Position numbers and translations under genes: made by a program. This document shows positions 63,466-64,000 of a stretch of 64,000 nt of DNA, piece by piece (position 1 is the stretch's first letter; each line of letters begins with the position of its first letter). Source of the DNA: Bradyrhizobium canariense (GTDB taxonomy: Bacteria; Pseudomonadota; Alphaproteobacteria; Rhizobiales; Xanthobacteraceae); the NCBI RefSeq assembly GCF_900105125.1, contig NZ_LT629750.1:6351001-6415000 (forward strand), in the 5' to 3' direction. The notes under the pieces are model-generated. The model searched no databases. It was given only the letters and a program-made list of their open reading frames with translations, and had not been told where the DNA came from.

Positions 63466-63578
63466 CGGTCGACTTGTCCAGAATAGCTGGCTCAGAGCCG
63501 ATGGCAAACAGCGCGACGGACGATTAGAGGCCATTGCCCCGAGCCGTTCCGACAGTGAGTCGTGCATTGATATATTGA

Positions 63579-64000
63579 TTATGGCACCTTTTCGTAGACG
63601 ACGCGACCGCCCACCATTGTCTTCAACACGACGATGTCCTTGATATTCTCTTCATCGATCGTGAGGAGGTCGTCCGAGAGGATTGCAAGGTCAGCCAGCT
63701 TGCCAACCTCGATCGAGCCGGTCTTATGCTCCGAGAACGAATACCAGGATGCCGAACTCGTATAGAGGCGCAGCGCTTCCTCGCGGCTGATGGCCTGCGC
63801 GGGACCGTACACCGTACCGCTGATGTCCTTGCGTGTGATGCTGATGGACATGTTGATGAATGGGTTGAGTGGGTTGATTGGATAATCGGTGCCCTGCGCC
63901 ACCGCATTCAGTCCCATGTGATCGATCATGTCGCGCGCCGGGATGGCGCGGTCCGCCGTTTCCTTGCCGAGGAAGCGTGCGATGGTCGAGGCCTTGTCCC
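63579..64000 (-). CDS. YtcJ-like amidohydrolase, partial (5' end beyond the window)
   Basis: C-terminal 140 residues of an amidohydrolase-family-3 protein. The frame is open to the window edge (ARFLGKETADRAIPARDMID). LNAVAQGTDYPINPLNPF is the late metal/substrate loop, followed by ISREEALRLYTSSASWYSF and GSIEVGKLADLAILSDDLL, the usual composite-domain tail. Such enzymes hydrolyse C-N bonds of cyclic or linear amides. It is convergent with the FAD oxidase, across the recombinase remnants. Confidence 0.85.
   Translation of the reverse strand, partial: DKASTIARFLGKETADRAIPARDMIDHMGLNAVAQGTDYPINPLNPFINMSISITRKDISGTVYGPAQAISREEALRLYTSSASWYSFSEHKTGSIEVGKLADLAILSDDLLTIDEENIKDIVVLKTMVGGRVVYEKVP

Larger units (their letters stand above)
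62870..63578. other. Degenerate mobile-element region
   Basis: 709 bases without an intact gene. A 172-codon open stretch (62934-63452) is not treated as a gene because only its centre resembles a recombinase tail. Remnants in both orientations are listed separately. Confidence 0.6.

Noticed and set aside
1-64000. CRISPR arrays, complete insertion sequences, rRNA genes, riboswitches
   Set aside because: No regularly spaced repeats, no intact transposase with terminal repeats, no rRNA-like sequence and no recognisable riboswitch core were seen.

Overview
The window reads as high-GC chromosome of an alphaproteobacterium, most likely a Hyphomicrobiales (rhizobial/Bradyrhizobium-like) soil bacterium. 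The reasons are a Ros/MucR-type regulator, a NodT-type efflux lipoprotein, a partial initiator-tRNA of alphaproteobacterial type, and a dense set of catabolic operons with ATGA-type gene overlaps. Almost all of it is metabolic cargo. No complete insertion sequence, prophage, CRISPR array or rRNA is visible. All protein assignments come from reading sequence motifs and family resemblance; no database search was run.

Left part (about 0-27.6 kb): an oxidative catabolic block. It holds a LuxR/MalT-type regulator lacking the usual ATPase domain, a MucR-like protein without zinc ligands, and a complete cytochrome bo-type quinol oxidase (cyoABCD). A three-part membrane dehydrogenase (GMC flavoprotein, triple-haem cytochrome c, small Tat subunit) and a PoxB-type pyruvate:quinone oxidoreductase are also present. 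Further genes encode several alpha/beta hydrolases, a fumarylacetoacetate-hydrolase-type C-C hydrolase, an acetoacetate-decarboxylase-type enzyme, a tripartite EmrAB/NodT-like efflux operon, a glutathionyl-hydroquinone reductase, DoxX and a LysR regulator. Seven promoters here share one composite operator: a C5 tract, 16 bp, C5, 4 bp, G5 (4 of 5 Gs in the weakest copies), then AT. It always points toward the gene and covers the quinol oxidase, dehydrogenase, efflux, FAH/decarboxylase, MucR-like and two hydrolase transcription units. The inferred picture is one regulon coupling substrate attack, electron disposal to quinol oxidase, and export.

Junction (27.8-28.3 kb): the tail of an IS481-family transposase beside the C-terminal tail of a serine recombinase. 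Similar recombinase tails lie at 63.1-63.5 kb, so the segment between looks like an acquired island. A 3' fragment of tRNA-fMet at 52.5 kb may be another integration scar.

Right part (28.4-64 kb): an organic-nitrogen catabolic block. It has a dimethylformamidase large-subunit homologue, an amidase, an oligopeptide-type ABC importer whose fused ATPase carries one degenerate half, three APH/choline-kinase-like kinases, two phosphatase-like proteins (HAD and inositol-monophosphatase type), and DeoR and AraC regulators. A class-III PLP enzyme resembles the ethanolamine-phosphate/hydroxylysine-phosphate phospho-lyases. A run of glutamine-synthetase-like ligase, aldehyde dehydrogenase, iron alcohol dehydrogenase, class-I glutamine amidotransferase and M20 amidohydrolase follows. 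Then come a divergent polyamine-type ABC importer, an XRE-cupin regulator, hydantoinase A and B, a PuuB-like FAD oxidase, and an amidohydrolase running off the end. Together these suggest uptake of amides or amino alcohols, activation either by phosphorylation or by gamma-glutamylation, and removal of ammonia and carbon skeletons. The actual substrate cannot be read from sequence.
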